Origin: Heteroscillospira sp050252415
GTDB taxonomy: Bacteria; Bacillota; Clostridia; Oscillospirales; Oscillospiraceae
DNA length: 36,459 nt
Direction of reading: 5' to 3'
NCBI GenBank assembly: GCA_050252415.1
Contig: JBFWKZ010000008.1
Location: forward strand, 1-36,459
The notes under the pieces are model-generated. The model worked only from the letters and a program-made list of their open reading frames with translations. It searched no databases and had not been told where the DNA came from. Positions 8,162 through 16,162 of this stretch are shown piece by piece; position 1 is the first letter of the stretch; every line of letters begins with the position of its first letter. The position numbers were made by a program, and so were the translations under genes.

Positions 8162-8512
8162 CTATATGGGCATTGCTGTCGCCGAAAACATCATATCGGG
8201 CGGCTCAATCTTATAGGATAGCGCCGGACTGACGGCTGAGGGTGACTCCGGCGTATCCTCAGGCGCAGCCCCTCCTTTGGAACATGAGGCGAACAGGAAA
8301 GCAAATATCGACAGCGCGACACACAGGAAAATTGCCGCGGTCCAGCCGATATAGACGAAGTCACGCTTACCGACTTTGGCTGCCCTAAGGTTTAATTTGG
8401 GGACGATGTTTTTTCTTCCCTTGGCTGCCCTAAGGTTTAACTTGGGGATAATGGTTTTTCTTTCTTTGGCTGCCCCGAGGTTTAATTTTGGGATAATGAT
8501 TTTTCTTTTCAC
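8162..8512 (-). CDS. Small membrane protein with three basic 15-residue repeats
   Basis: 116 residues from a GTG start at 8512, chosen because TTTGGAGAA lies seven bases upstream. A longer frame would have to begin inside the 8540-8563 hairpin. Not recognised as a known family. The N-terminal half has three tandem repeats of the form IIPKLNLRAAKxRKx (residues about 4-48), very rich in Lys and Arg. Then comes one transmembrane helix (about residues 55-77, ending LFASC) and a short Pro/Ser/Glu-rich tail ending in a conserved-looking PPDMMFSATAMPI. By the positive-inside rule the repeats face the cytoplasm and could bind RNA, DNA or acidic lipid; that is inference. It follows the EF-G paralogue gene on the same strand. 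Confidence 0.65.
   Translation of the reverse strand: MKRKIIIPKLNLGAAKERKTIIPKLNLRAAKGRKNIVPKLNLRAAKVGKRDFVYIGWTAAIFLCVALSIFAFLFASCSKGGAAPEDTPESPSAVSPALSYKIEPPDMMFSATAMPI
8376..8510 (-). repeat. Three 45-bp tandem repeats inside the small membrane protein gene
   Basis: Three adjacent units start at 8376, 8421 and 8466 (+ strand), each beginning TTGGCTGCCC and sharing GAGG/AAGG-TTTAA and GGG-A-GAT blocks. The period is exactly 45 bases, so the reading frame is kept and each unit encodes 15 residues. There are no spacers, so this is not a CRISPR array. Confidence 0.9.
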
Positions 8513-8539
8513 TGGTATTCTCCAAATGGGTGATTGAAA

Positions 8540-8563
8540 GTGCGCCGGACAATGCCGGCGCAC
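8540..8563 (-). terminator. Hairpin after the EF-G paralogue gene
   Basis: A perfect 9-bp stem, GTGCGCCGG and CCGGCGCAC around a six-base loop, begins 10 bases after the EF-G paralogue stop and ends 28 bases before the GTG of the next gene. The T tract behind it is poor (CTTTC), so it may be a partial terminator or mRNA-stability hairpin. Confidence 0.65.
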
Positions 8564-8573
8564 AAATTATATT

Positions 8574-10649
8574 TTATTCAGCCTCGGCACGTGCTTTTGC
8601 CTCTTCGATAACCTTTTGCTGAACATTCGCCGGCGCTTCTTCATAACGGTTGAAAGTGAGAACAAAGGAACCTCTCGACTGGGTCATGGAACGCAGGTCG
8701 ATCGCATAGGTGCTCATTTCCGCCATAGGGACGTCAGCCTCGATTGTGGTATTGCCGTCACTGTCGGGATTCATCCCCATCACTCTGCCGCGGCGCTTAT
8801 TGAGGTCGCCCATAATATCGCCGGTGTAGTCGGTAGGTATCGTGACCTTAAGTGAGCCGATGGGTTCAAGCAGCGTCGGCTTTGCCTGAGGGATGCCGTT
8901 TTTATAGGCGATATGCGCTGCGGTCTTAAAGGCCATCTCATTGGAGTCGACGGGATGATAGGAGCCGTCGTATAGTGTGGCCTTCAGGTAAACCATAGGA
9001 TAGCCGGCGAGAACGCCCTTATGAATCGCTTCGCGCAGGCCCTTTTCAACTGCCGGGAAATAGTTTTTTGGAACACTGCCGCCGAAGACTTCCTCAGCAA
9101 AGATCAGGTCCTCAGACTCATCCTGCGGTTCGAAGCGGATCCAGACGTCGCCGAACTGACCGCTGCCGCCGGACTGCTTCTTATGCCGGCCCTGAACCTC
9201 GACTTTGCGGCTAATCTTCTCGCGGTACGCAACGCGTGTGGGAGACAGGACGACTTCAACGCCGTTGCGGTTCTTCAGCTTCGAGCAGATGACATCCAGG
9301 TGCACGTCGCCGGCACCGGAGATGACCAACTGCTTGGTCTCCGGGTTGTTGATTACGGTGAATGTGATGTCTTCCTCGTTGAGCTTGGCGAGGCCGATGC
9401 CGACTTTATCCTCCTGACCGCGGGTCTTCGGGGCGATAGCCATCGAATAGCAGGGGGGAGCGATCTCAATCGGCGGCAGAGACACGACCTTGCGGGCATC
9501 GCACAGCGTATCGCCCGTCTTGACCTTATCCATCTTTCCGATGGCGCCGATGTCGCCGCAGTTGAGCTCTTTGACCTCTTCGGCCTTCTTGCCTCTCATG
9601 ACATACAGGCGCCCGAGCTTTTCGGCGGAACCGGTACGGGAATTCACAAGTGAGAGGTCGGAGGTGATATTGCCGGAAAGGACCTTGATATAGGAGTACT
9701 TTCCATATTGGTCGGAAACCGTTTTAAAAACAAAGGCGCAGGGGACGCCGCCTGGAGATACGACAAACTTTTCCACTTCGCCGTCGGTACGGGTAGCGGA
9801 AACAGGCCGGCCCTCCGCGGGATTCGGCAGCAGATCTACGATATAATCGAGCAGCATCAGCGAGCCCATGGTGTTGACGGCGGAACCGCACAGTACGGGG
9901 AACAGAGAGAGGTCGCGCACACCCTGGCGCAGCCCCTGGATCATCTCGGCATAGGTAAAATTCTCACCGCCGAAGAACTTGTCCATAAATTCCTCGCTGG
10001 TCTCGGCAACAGACTCCTTCAGAGCGTCATTAAATTCGGTTATGACATCGACCTTGCCGGCTGGGATGTCAATTTCAACACGCTTGCCGCCCTGCATTTC
10101 ATAGGCGCGCTTGTTGAGAACGTCGATAATACCGGTTACTTTTTTGTTTTCATCCCAAATGGGGACGACGACAGGGGCAATCTGATTGCCGAAATGCTCA
10201 CGCAGCGTGTTAAAAGCCGAGTTATAGTCGCTGTTGTCTTCATCGGTCTTGGAGATGTAGATAAAGCGGGGCAGTGAACGTTCCTCACAGTACTTCCAGG
10301 CTTTTTCCATACCGACGCTCAAGCCGTCTTTAGCGGAGCAGACAATGATAGCGGCGTCGGCGGCGCGCAGCGCCTCTATGACGGCACCTGAGAAATCAAA
10401 ACCGCCTGGACAATCGAGGATATTTATCTTGCAGCCTTTATATTCGACGGGAGCGACTGCGGCGGAGATAGAGATTTGGCGCTTTATTTCTTCAGCATCA
10501 TAGTCGCAGACGGTATTTCCGTCGGCGGCACGGCCCATTCGGTCGATTACTCCGGTCATATAAAGCAAGCTCTCGGCGAGCGCAGTTTTGCCGTTGCCGC
10601 CATGACCCAGCAGGCAGACGTTACGTATGTTTTGAACAGAATAGCTCAT
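8574..10649 (-). CDS. Elongation factor G paralogue (EF-G-like GTPase)
   Basis: 691 residues from the ATG at 10649, which has AAGGAGAG eight bases upstream; in-frame codons further upstream lie in the promoter region and are rejected. The length and domain order (GTPase G domain to about 280, then domains II-V with GSGQFGDVWI, and a C-terminal EF-G fold) match translation factor G. The GTPase motifs are unusual: G1 is GHGGNGKT (15-22), G3 is DCPGGFDF (79-86) instead of DTPGHVDF so the catalytic His is Gly, and G4 is SKTD (133-136) instead of NKxD. This is a divergent EF-G subfamily of Firmicutes rather than the main fusA; no tufA, rpsL or rpsG genes are adjacent. Its role in translation is unproven. 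Confidence 0.9.
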   Translation of the reverse strand: MSYSVQNIRNVCLLGHGGNGKTALAESLLYMTGVIDRMGRAADGNTVCDYDAEEIKRQISISAAVAPVEYKGCKINILDCPGGFDFSGAVIEALRAADAAIIVCSAKDGLSVGMEKAWKYCEERSLPRFIYISKTDEDNSDYNSAFNTLREHFGNQIAPVVVPIWDENKKVTGIIDVLNKRAYEMQGGKRVEIDIPAGKVDVITEFNDALKESVAETSEEFMDKFFGGENFTYAEMIQGLRQGVRDLSLFPVLCGSAVNTMGSLMLLDYIVDLLPNPAEGRPVSATRTDGEVEKFVVSPGGVPCAFVFKTVSDQYGKYSYIKVLSGNITSDLSLVNSRTGSAEKLGRLYVMRGKKAEEVKELNCGDIGAIGKMDKVKTGDTLCDARKVVSLPPIEIAPPCYSMAIAPKTRGQEDKVGIGLAKLNEEDITFTVINNPETKQLVISGAGDVHLDVICSKLKNRNGVEVVLSPTRVAYREKISRKVEVQGRHKKQSGGSGQFGDVWIRFEPQDESEDLIFAEEVFGGSVPKNYFPAVEKGLREAIHKGVLAGYPMVYLKATLYDGSYHPVDSNEMAFKTAAHIAYKNGIPQAKPTLLEPIGSLKVTIPTDYTGDIMGDLNKRRGRVMGMNPDSDGNTTIEADVPMAEMSTYAIDLRSMTQSRGSFVLTFNRYEEAPANVQQKVIEEAKARAEAE

Positions 10650-10725
10650 GTGGGTTTCTCTCCTTGACCAATATAGTATTAATCGCTTCATAGGTGCCGT
10701 AAAACATCTGAAAAGCATAAAATTA

Positions 10726-10754
10726 ATTATACACCAGTATAAAAATATTGGCAA
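10726..10754 (-). promoter_or_regulatory. SigA-type promoter of the EF-G paralogue
   Basis: Reading the minus strand: -35 TTGCCA (10754-10749), a 17-base spacer, -10 TATAAT (10731-10726). It leaves a 5' leader of about 70 bases, so the gene is transcribed apart from the metK-rlmB unit upstream. Confidence 0.85.
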
Positions 10755-10785
10755 CGTAAATTCTAAAAATAACCTAATAAAATCG

Positions 10786-12888
10786 CTATAATCTGTGCGA
10801 AATCACGAAAACCGGCGCCAGCCAGATGAACATGAAAAATAATAGACGCGAGGCAAGGGCGGCAGATGGGGCATCCCCCCGGCATAAAAGCAGTACAAGT
10901 CCCATTCCAAGCGCAGCGCAGGCCAGGGAGAGAATAACAAGAATACGCGTACTCTGATAGAGCTTTCGGGCATTGTCGGCCGCTTCGACCATTGTCCCGA
11001 GCCCATGGCGTGTTACGGCGGCGGCGATCGGTGAAGACTCGTCGTGTTCGACGGCGGAGACGCGGTAACGTTCGGCAAAGGTGGGAAACTCAAAATCATC
11101 GGTGACGACTTTGAATTTCTGTCGGATCATCATGGGGTTGATGTTAAAATCGCGTACGGCGAAGATAGGAAATTTATAATCGCGCAGCAAAATTTCCAAT
11201 GCGCGCCGGACAGAGGCCGTAGGCGTATAGGTGATCGTAAAGATGCCGGCCAGCTCGCCGTTGATAACGGTAAAGACGGCATTTTTTGCCGTCAGCCCGT
11301 TCGGCAGGCGGATGCCCATAAGACTCATAAAGCTGGAGGAACCGACTAAAACTTCCTCAGCGTTTATATGGGCGAGTATCCCGCCTCCCTCATGGAACTG
11401 AAAGTCCTCGACTTTACTGATCGTACAGCTGTTTTTCTGCATCAGCTTTGTAAATATGGGGGCGAGACCGCAGCCGGAAGCCGCAATGAGCGATCCCGTA
11501 TAACCGATTACCTTTTCACTGCGGTTTTTCTCTGAAATTTTAATGGCATCTATCGATATGGTATGCGGAGGGAAAATATCCCTGTCGAGCACGACGAAAC
11601 GGCGTGACGCACCGATATCGGCACATCCCTCATAACCCGCAAGTGCCGCGCCGAGAATGTGAAGGCGCTTTGCGCTGGCGGAAAACGGCATGGGGAAAGC
11701 GATGAGCGCAGTGAATGTCGCGCAGGCTGCGGTCATAGCGCTGAGCAGGTGGATGAAAGCGCCTGGGCCGAATCGGATGGAGGCGAGAAGGGCGAGTATA
11801 AAACATGCGGCCATGAGGAAAGGTGCGGCGACGATGTGTGATATCTCGCTCAGATCCGCACACTCGCTTCTGCGGACAAAATTATCCATAGTGATATCGG
11901 TTTTAACGACACAGTAGGCATTTTCAACGATTCCAGGCTCGGTAGTGATGGCCATCGGCGTCTTTTTTGCCTCTGCAAGCACACTGAAAGTTGAGAGCAT
12001 TGCCGTGCAGGTAAAGCGGCTGCCCCAAATGCCGAGACATATGCTCCAAGCTGATACGGCGCACATCGGCAAACCAAAATCCAGTTTACCGCTTGCGACC
12101 AGGACGGCGTCGATGATAGAGAAAATGCACGAAACAGCGGCAAGCGACTCGGCTCCGGGGTTACCGTGTATGAGCGTGAGAACACCGTTTGTAAAAATGT
12201 CCAACCCTGCGAGCATGACGGACATAAGCAGGATAAGACAGACTAAAGCCGCTGTGGCGGTGCTGCTGCCGAGCGCCCCGCCAAGCGGGAGAAAGCCTGT
12301 GAAGGCAAAAGTGATGTAGGCGAGAAGGACAGACAATGCCGTTGCGACACGGCTGCGAAAAGTCAGGGACTTTAACTGCGCGGCATAGAGTTTCGCCGCT
12401 TTTTTCGGCGCAAGCTCCGGTCCCTCGTCTATCTCCGCTGCGGTCGGATGGATATTAGGTTCGGCATGACGCCGCACGGCGACGGAGGCCAAGAGCCCTA
12501 CGACAGGCGCCATCAGCGTCTCTGAAAACGTTTTCTTTCTGGGCTGACGCTGGCGCCGGTGGCTTTTTTTCTCCCGTACCTCTGCGGCAGCTTCATCATA
12601 CTCCGGGAAATCCGGCGGCGCATAGGTTTCATACTCTTTGTCGGGGCCAAAAATTTCCTCGGCAACAGAGCGAGGCTCCGCCTCAGACGTGTTTTGGGCA
12701 GAAAGAGGCTCATCGACCGAGGACAAAATCGTATCGCCGAGAGCCTCGATCATGATATTGCGTGATTTCTCCTCAACGGCACTGCGGTGTGCAGCGGATA
12801 TCTCCTCTTCGGCGCGGTATTCGGCGAGGATCGCCTCCAGAGAAAGCTGCTCCGGATCTATCTTGTAATCAAATTGCGAGTTATCCAT
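10786..12888 (-). CDS. P1B-type ATPase-derived membrane protein lacking catalytic motifs
   Basis: 700 residues. Residues 1-160 are acidic and charged, with a basic RRQRQPRKK patch. From about 180 the layout copies a heavy-metal P-type ATPase: paired helices; a helix with FPMPFSAS (398-405) where the CPC motif should be; then VVLDRDIFPP (432-441) where VVFDKTGTLT should be; then GGGILAH and EVLVGSSSFMSLMGI of the nucleotide-binding domain; then GELAGIFTI; then two C-terminal helices. The Asp of the phosphorylation site survives (Asp435) but KTGT does not, the ion-binding Cys-Pro-Cys is lost, and the TGDN and GDGxNDxP motifs are not found. It is therefore probably a pseudo-ATPase with a structural or regulatory role. 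It is the third gene of a metK-rlmB operon, 25 bases after rlmB. Confidence 0.7.
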   Translation of the reverse strand: MDNSQFDYKIDPEQLSLEAILAEYRAEEEISAAHRSAVEEKSRNIMIEALGDTILSSVDEPLSAQNTSEAEPRSVAEEIFGPDKEYETYAPPDFPEYDEAAAEVREKKSHRRQRQPRKKTFSETLMAPVVGLLASVAVRRHAEPNIHPTAAEIDEGPELAPKKAAKLYAAQLKSLTFRSRVATALSVLLAYITFAFTGFLPLGGALGSSTATAALVCLILLMSVMLAGLDIFTNGVLTLIHGNPGAESLAAVSCIFSIIDAVLVASGKLDFGLPMCAVSAWSICLGIWGSRFTCTAMLSTFSVLAEAKKTPMAITTEPGIVENAYCVVKTDITMDNFVRRSECADLSEISHIVAAPFLMAACFILALLASIRFGPGAFIHLLSAMTAACATFTALIAFPMPFSASAKRLHILGAALAGYEGCADIGASRRFVVLDRDIFPPHTISIDAIKISEKNRSEKVIGYTGSLIAASGCGLAPIFTKLMQKNSCTISKVEDFQFHEGGGILAHINAEEVLVGSSSFMSLMGIRLPNGLTAKNAVFTVINGELAGIFTITYTPTASVRRALEILLRDYKFPIFAVRDFNINPMMIRQKFKVVTDDFEFPTFAERYRVSAVEHDESSPIAAAVTRHGLGTMVEAADNARKLYQSTRILVILSLACAALGMGLVLLLCRGDAPSAALASRLLFFMFIWLAPVFVISHRL

Positions 12889-12913
12889 AAACTATCCCCT
12901 GTGGATGGTTTTT

Positions 12914-13663
12914 TCAGAGGCTCCTCTGTCTTAAAGTTTCATAAATCAAAATTGCCGCGGCAGCAGACGCGTTGAGGGATGAAACTTTGCCGCGCATGGG
13001 TATACTTACCGTGAAATCACATTTTTCGGAAATCAGGCGCCCAATCCCTTCGCCTTCGGAGCCTATGACGAGACCAATGGGGCCCTTGAGGTCTGTCTCC
13101 CACATCGGGGAGGTGCCGTCGGCTGCCGCACCGTAGATCCATAGCCCTTTGTCCTTGAGGTCGCTGATGGCGGCAGTGAGGTTCGGCACGCGCGCAACCG
13201 CCATATATTCGGCGGCGCCGGCGCTGGTTTTTCCGACAATAGCGGTGAGTCCTGCGCTGCGGCGTTTGGGGATGATGACGCCATGCGCGCCCGCACACTC
13301 GGCGGTGCGGATGATCGCGCCAAGATTGTGCACATCGCTTATCTCATCGCAGATGATGACAAAGGGTGCCTCGCCCCGTGCCTCGGCAATCGCAAGAATA
13401 TCCTCAACCGAGCTGTATTCCCGGACGGCTGCAAGGGCAATGACGCCCTGGTGGGAATGTGTACGGCTCATGGCGTCAAGCTTTCTCCTGTCGGCCTCAA
13501 CGACGACAATACCCATATCGCGCGCCTTGGAGGCGATATGGCCTAAAGTCTTGTCCACATCGCCTTTGGCAATATAGATCTTGTCGATAGTACGCCCGGC
13601 GCGGAGAGCCTCCGTTACCGAGTTTCGCCCTTCAATGATGTCTTCTCTCTCGTCGTTAAACAT
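12914..13663 (-). CDS. rlmB: 23S rRNA (guanosine-2'-O-)-methyltransferase, TrmH/SpoU family
   Basis: 249 residues. An N-terminal substrate-binding domain (EGRNSVTEALRAGRTIDKIY) precedes a SPOUT knot domain with the three family motifs: NLGAIIRTAECAGAHGVIIP, LVIGSEGEGIGRL and IPMRGKVSSLNASAAAAILI. These enzymes use S-adenosylmethionine to methylate a 23S rRNA guanosine (G2251 in E. coli). It lies 10 bases after metK, which makes its methyl donor. The RlmB assignment, rather than another TrmH paralogue, is likely but not certain from sequence alone. Confidence 0.9.
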   Translation of the reverse strand: MFNDEREDIIEGRNSVTEALRAGRTIDKIYIAKGDVDKTLGHIASKARDMGIVVVEADRRKLDAMSRTHSHQGVIALAAVREYSSVEDILAIAEARGEAPFVIICDEISDVHNLGAIIRTAECAGAHGVIIPKRRSAGLTAIVGKTSAGAAEYMAVARVPNLTAAISDLKDKGLWIYGAAADGTSPMWETDLKGPIGLVIGSEGEGIGRLISEKCDFTVSIPMRGKVSSLNASAAAAILIYETLRQRSL

Positions 13664-13673
13664 TGTTACCTCG

Positions 13674-14831
<1,158 letters not shown>

Positions 14832-14858
14832 TTGAAAAAACCTCTCTTAATATTATAA

Positions 14859-14887
14859 ATTATAGGAATCTTGGGCGTAATATACAA
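14859..14887 (-). promoter_or_regulatory. SigA-type promoter of metK
   Basis: On the minus strand: -35 TTGTAT (14887-14882), a 17-base spacer, -10 TATAAT (14864-14859). The start site would fall about 20 bases before the ATG, leaving no room for a riboswitch. Confidence 0.8.
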
Positions 14888-14981
14888 TAACATATTTTTA
14901 CCATTACTTAAAGAGATAATTTCAATTATCACATTTTGTTTACAAATTTATTGTGGACTGGAACTGGAAAAACGTGTATTA

Positions 14982-14990
14982 TGATATAAT
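14982..14990 (+). promoter_or_regulatory. Extended -10 promoter for the rhomboid-like gene
   Basis: TGATATAAT is a perfect TGnTATAAT extended -10. There is no good -35 at 17 bases, which fits an extended -10 promoter. Transcription would start near 14997, giving a leader of about 118 bases. Confidence 0.65.
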
Positions 14991-14996
14991 AGCTGT

Positions 14997-15114
14997 ATTA
15001 TTTTGATATATCGGTGCGCCCTTATGTGGGGAAGCACCCATCATATTAAATTCCTATATGCAGACTGCCCATGATATATTGGCATAGGAAAAATCAAATG
15101 GGAGGAATTTCTCA
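14997..15114 (+). other. Structured 5' leader of the rhomboid-like gene
   Basis: Two stem-loops can form. The first pairs GGTGC (15013-15017) with GCACC (15034-15038), with an inner CCC/GGG. The second pairs TTCCTAT (15051-15057) with ATAGGAA (15084-15090). The ribosome binding site GGGAGGAA lies just after the second. No known riboswitch class was recognised and no terminator-like T tract follows either stem. Confidence 0.45.
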
Positions 15115-15960
15115 ATGAAGTATTTTACCAGATGGGTCGATCGGTTTTGCACGACTCATCGTCGGTTCGGTATCCCAAATCTTATGATGTATATCGTTAT
15201 CGGCAACCTCATTGTGTGGCTGTTCGGCGCCATGGATACGACGAAAACACTATACAGCCTGCTGTATTTCAACGCCGAAAGTATTTTTAAGCACGGAGAG
15301 GTATGGCGGCTTATCTCGTTCGTTTTTATACCACAGTCTTCGGGATTCAGTTTTCTGATTTCTCTGTATTTTTATTATTTTATCGGCTCCACGCTGGAGC
15401 AGCACTGGGGAAGCGCCAGGTTTACGCTGTATTATATCTTTGGAATGATTTTCAATATTTTGTACGGTGTTATTTTCTGGCTTTTGAATTACAGCATCAG
15501 TGTCAATGCAAGTTATATGAACCTCTCAATGTTCTTTTCGTTTGCCATCATGTATCCGGATATGACCGTGCTGCTGTTTTTTATCATACCGGTAAAAATG
15601 AAGTGGCTTGCGTGGATAGACGCCGCTTTTTTCGCATTGGGTGTGGTGACGGGTACCTTCCCGTTGAATCTTCTGCCAATCATTGCGGTGTTTAACTTCG
15701 TGCTGTTCTGCTGGGACGACATTATCCGTTACGTCAGGCCCTACCGGAATGTCAATAATAAGAACACGGTAAACTTCCGGCGTGAGGTAAACCGTATCCG
15801 GCGTGAGGAAAATACACGGGACTATACAAGAAGATGCGAGGTCTGCGGCAGAACTGATAAAGATCATCCTGAACTGGAGTTTCGCTATTGCTCCAGATGT
15901 TCAGGTTATCACTGCTATTGTACGGACCACATCAATAATCACATTCACCACAGAGACTGA
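15115..15960 (+). CDS. Rhomboid-like membrane protein without catalytic motif, Cys/His-rich tail
   Basis: 281 residues. About six membrane segments (residues 24-205) with rhomboid features: GEVWRLISFVFIP after the first helix and GSTLEQHWGSARF, like the rhomboid LExxxGS loop. The catalytic GxSG is absent; the equivalent region reads NASYMNLSMFF (131-141), and no HxxGxxxG helix follows, so it is probably an inactive rhomboid. A basic linker (RREVNRIRREENTR) leads to a C-terminal metal-binding module with Cys241/244, Cys259/262, His266, Cys267, Cys269 and His272, likely one or two zinc sites on the cytoplasmic side. The start has GGGAGGAA eight bases upstream. Monocistronic, with a terminator behind it. 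Function unknown. Confidence 0.8.
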   Translation: MKYFTRWVDRFCTTHRRFGIPNLMMYIVIGNLIVWLFGAMDTTKTLYSLLYFNAESIFKHGEVWRLISFVFIPQSSGFSFLISLYFYYFIGSTLEQHWGSARFTLYYIFGMIFNILYGVIFWLLNYSISVNASYMNLSMFFSFAIMYPDMTVLLFFIIPVKMKWLAWIDAAFFALGVVTGTFPLNLLPIIAVFNFVLFCWDDIIRYVRPYRNVNNKNTVNFRREVNRIRREENTRDYTRRCEVCGRTDKDHPELEFRYCSRCSGYHCYCTDHINNHIHHRD

Positions 15961-15967
15961 CCAATTT

Positions 15968-15999
15968 TCCCCTGACGGCTTAAGCCGTCGGGGATTTTT
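15968..15999 (+). terminator. Rho-independent terminator after the rhomboid-like gene
   Basis: CCCCTGACGGC pairs with GCCGTCGGGG around TTAA, followed by ATTTTTG. Confidence 0.9.
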
Positions 16000-16070
16000 G
16001 TTATTTTATGTGTTTTCCAAAACCGTTCAGAGACAGACGATTTGGCAATAACTGGGCCGGTTTCATATGA

Positions 16071-16099
16071 TTGACTTTACGGATACGGCGCGGTATAAT
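16071..16099 (+). promoter_or_regulatory. Near-consensus SigA promoter of the propeller gene
   Basis: -35 TTGACT (16071-16076), a 17-base spacer, -10 TATAAT (16094-16099). One of the strongest promoter matches in the window. Confidence 0.9.
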
Positions 16100-16162
16100 A
16101 ATAACTTATATTCGATAATCTGCCGATGCAGAGAGGTTAGATATAAAGGCGGTGATTTTTCC

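Noticed and set aside
8376..8510. CRISPR array or spacer-like repeats.
   Set aside because: The three 45-bp units are directly adjacent without spacers and encode protein in frame.
9021..9653. Open frame of 210 codons (+) opposite the EF-G paralogue.
   Set aside because: Antisense shadow; the real gene is on the minus strand.
14832..14881. SAM (S-box) riboswitch before metK.
   Set aside because: The promoter leaves a leader of only about 20 bases, and no S-box motifs were seen on the minus strand.
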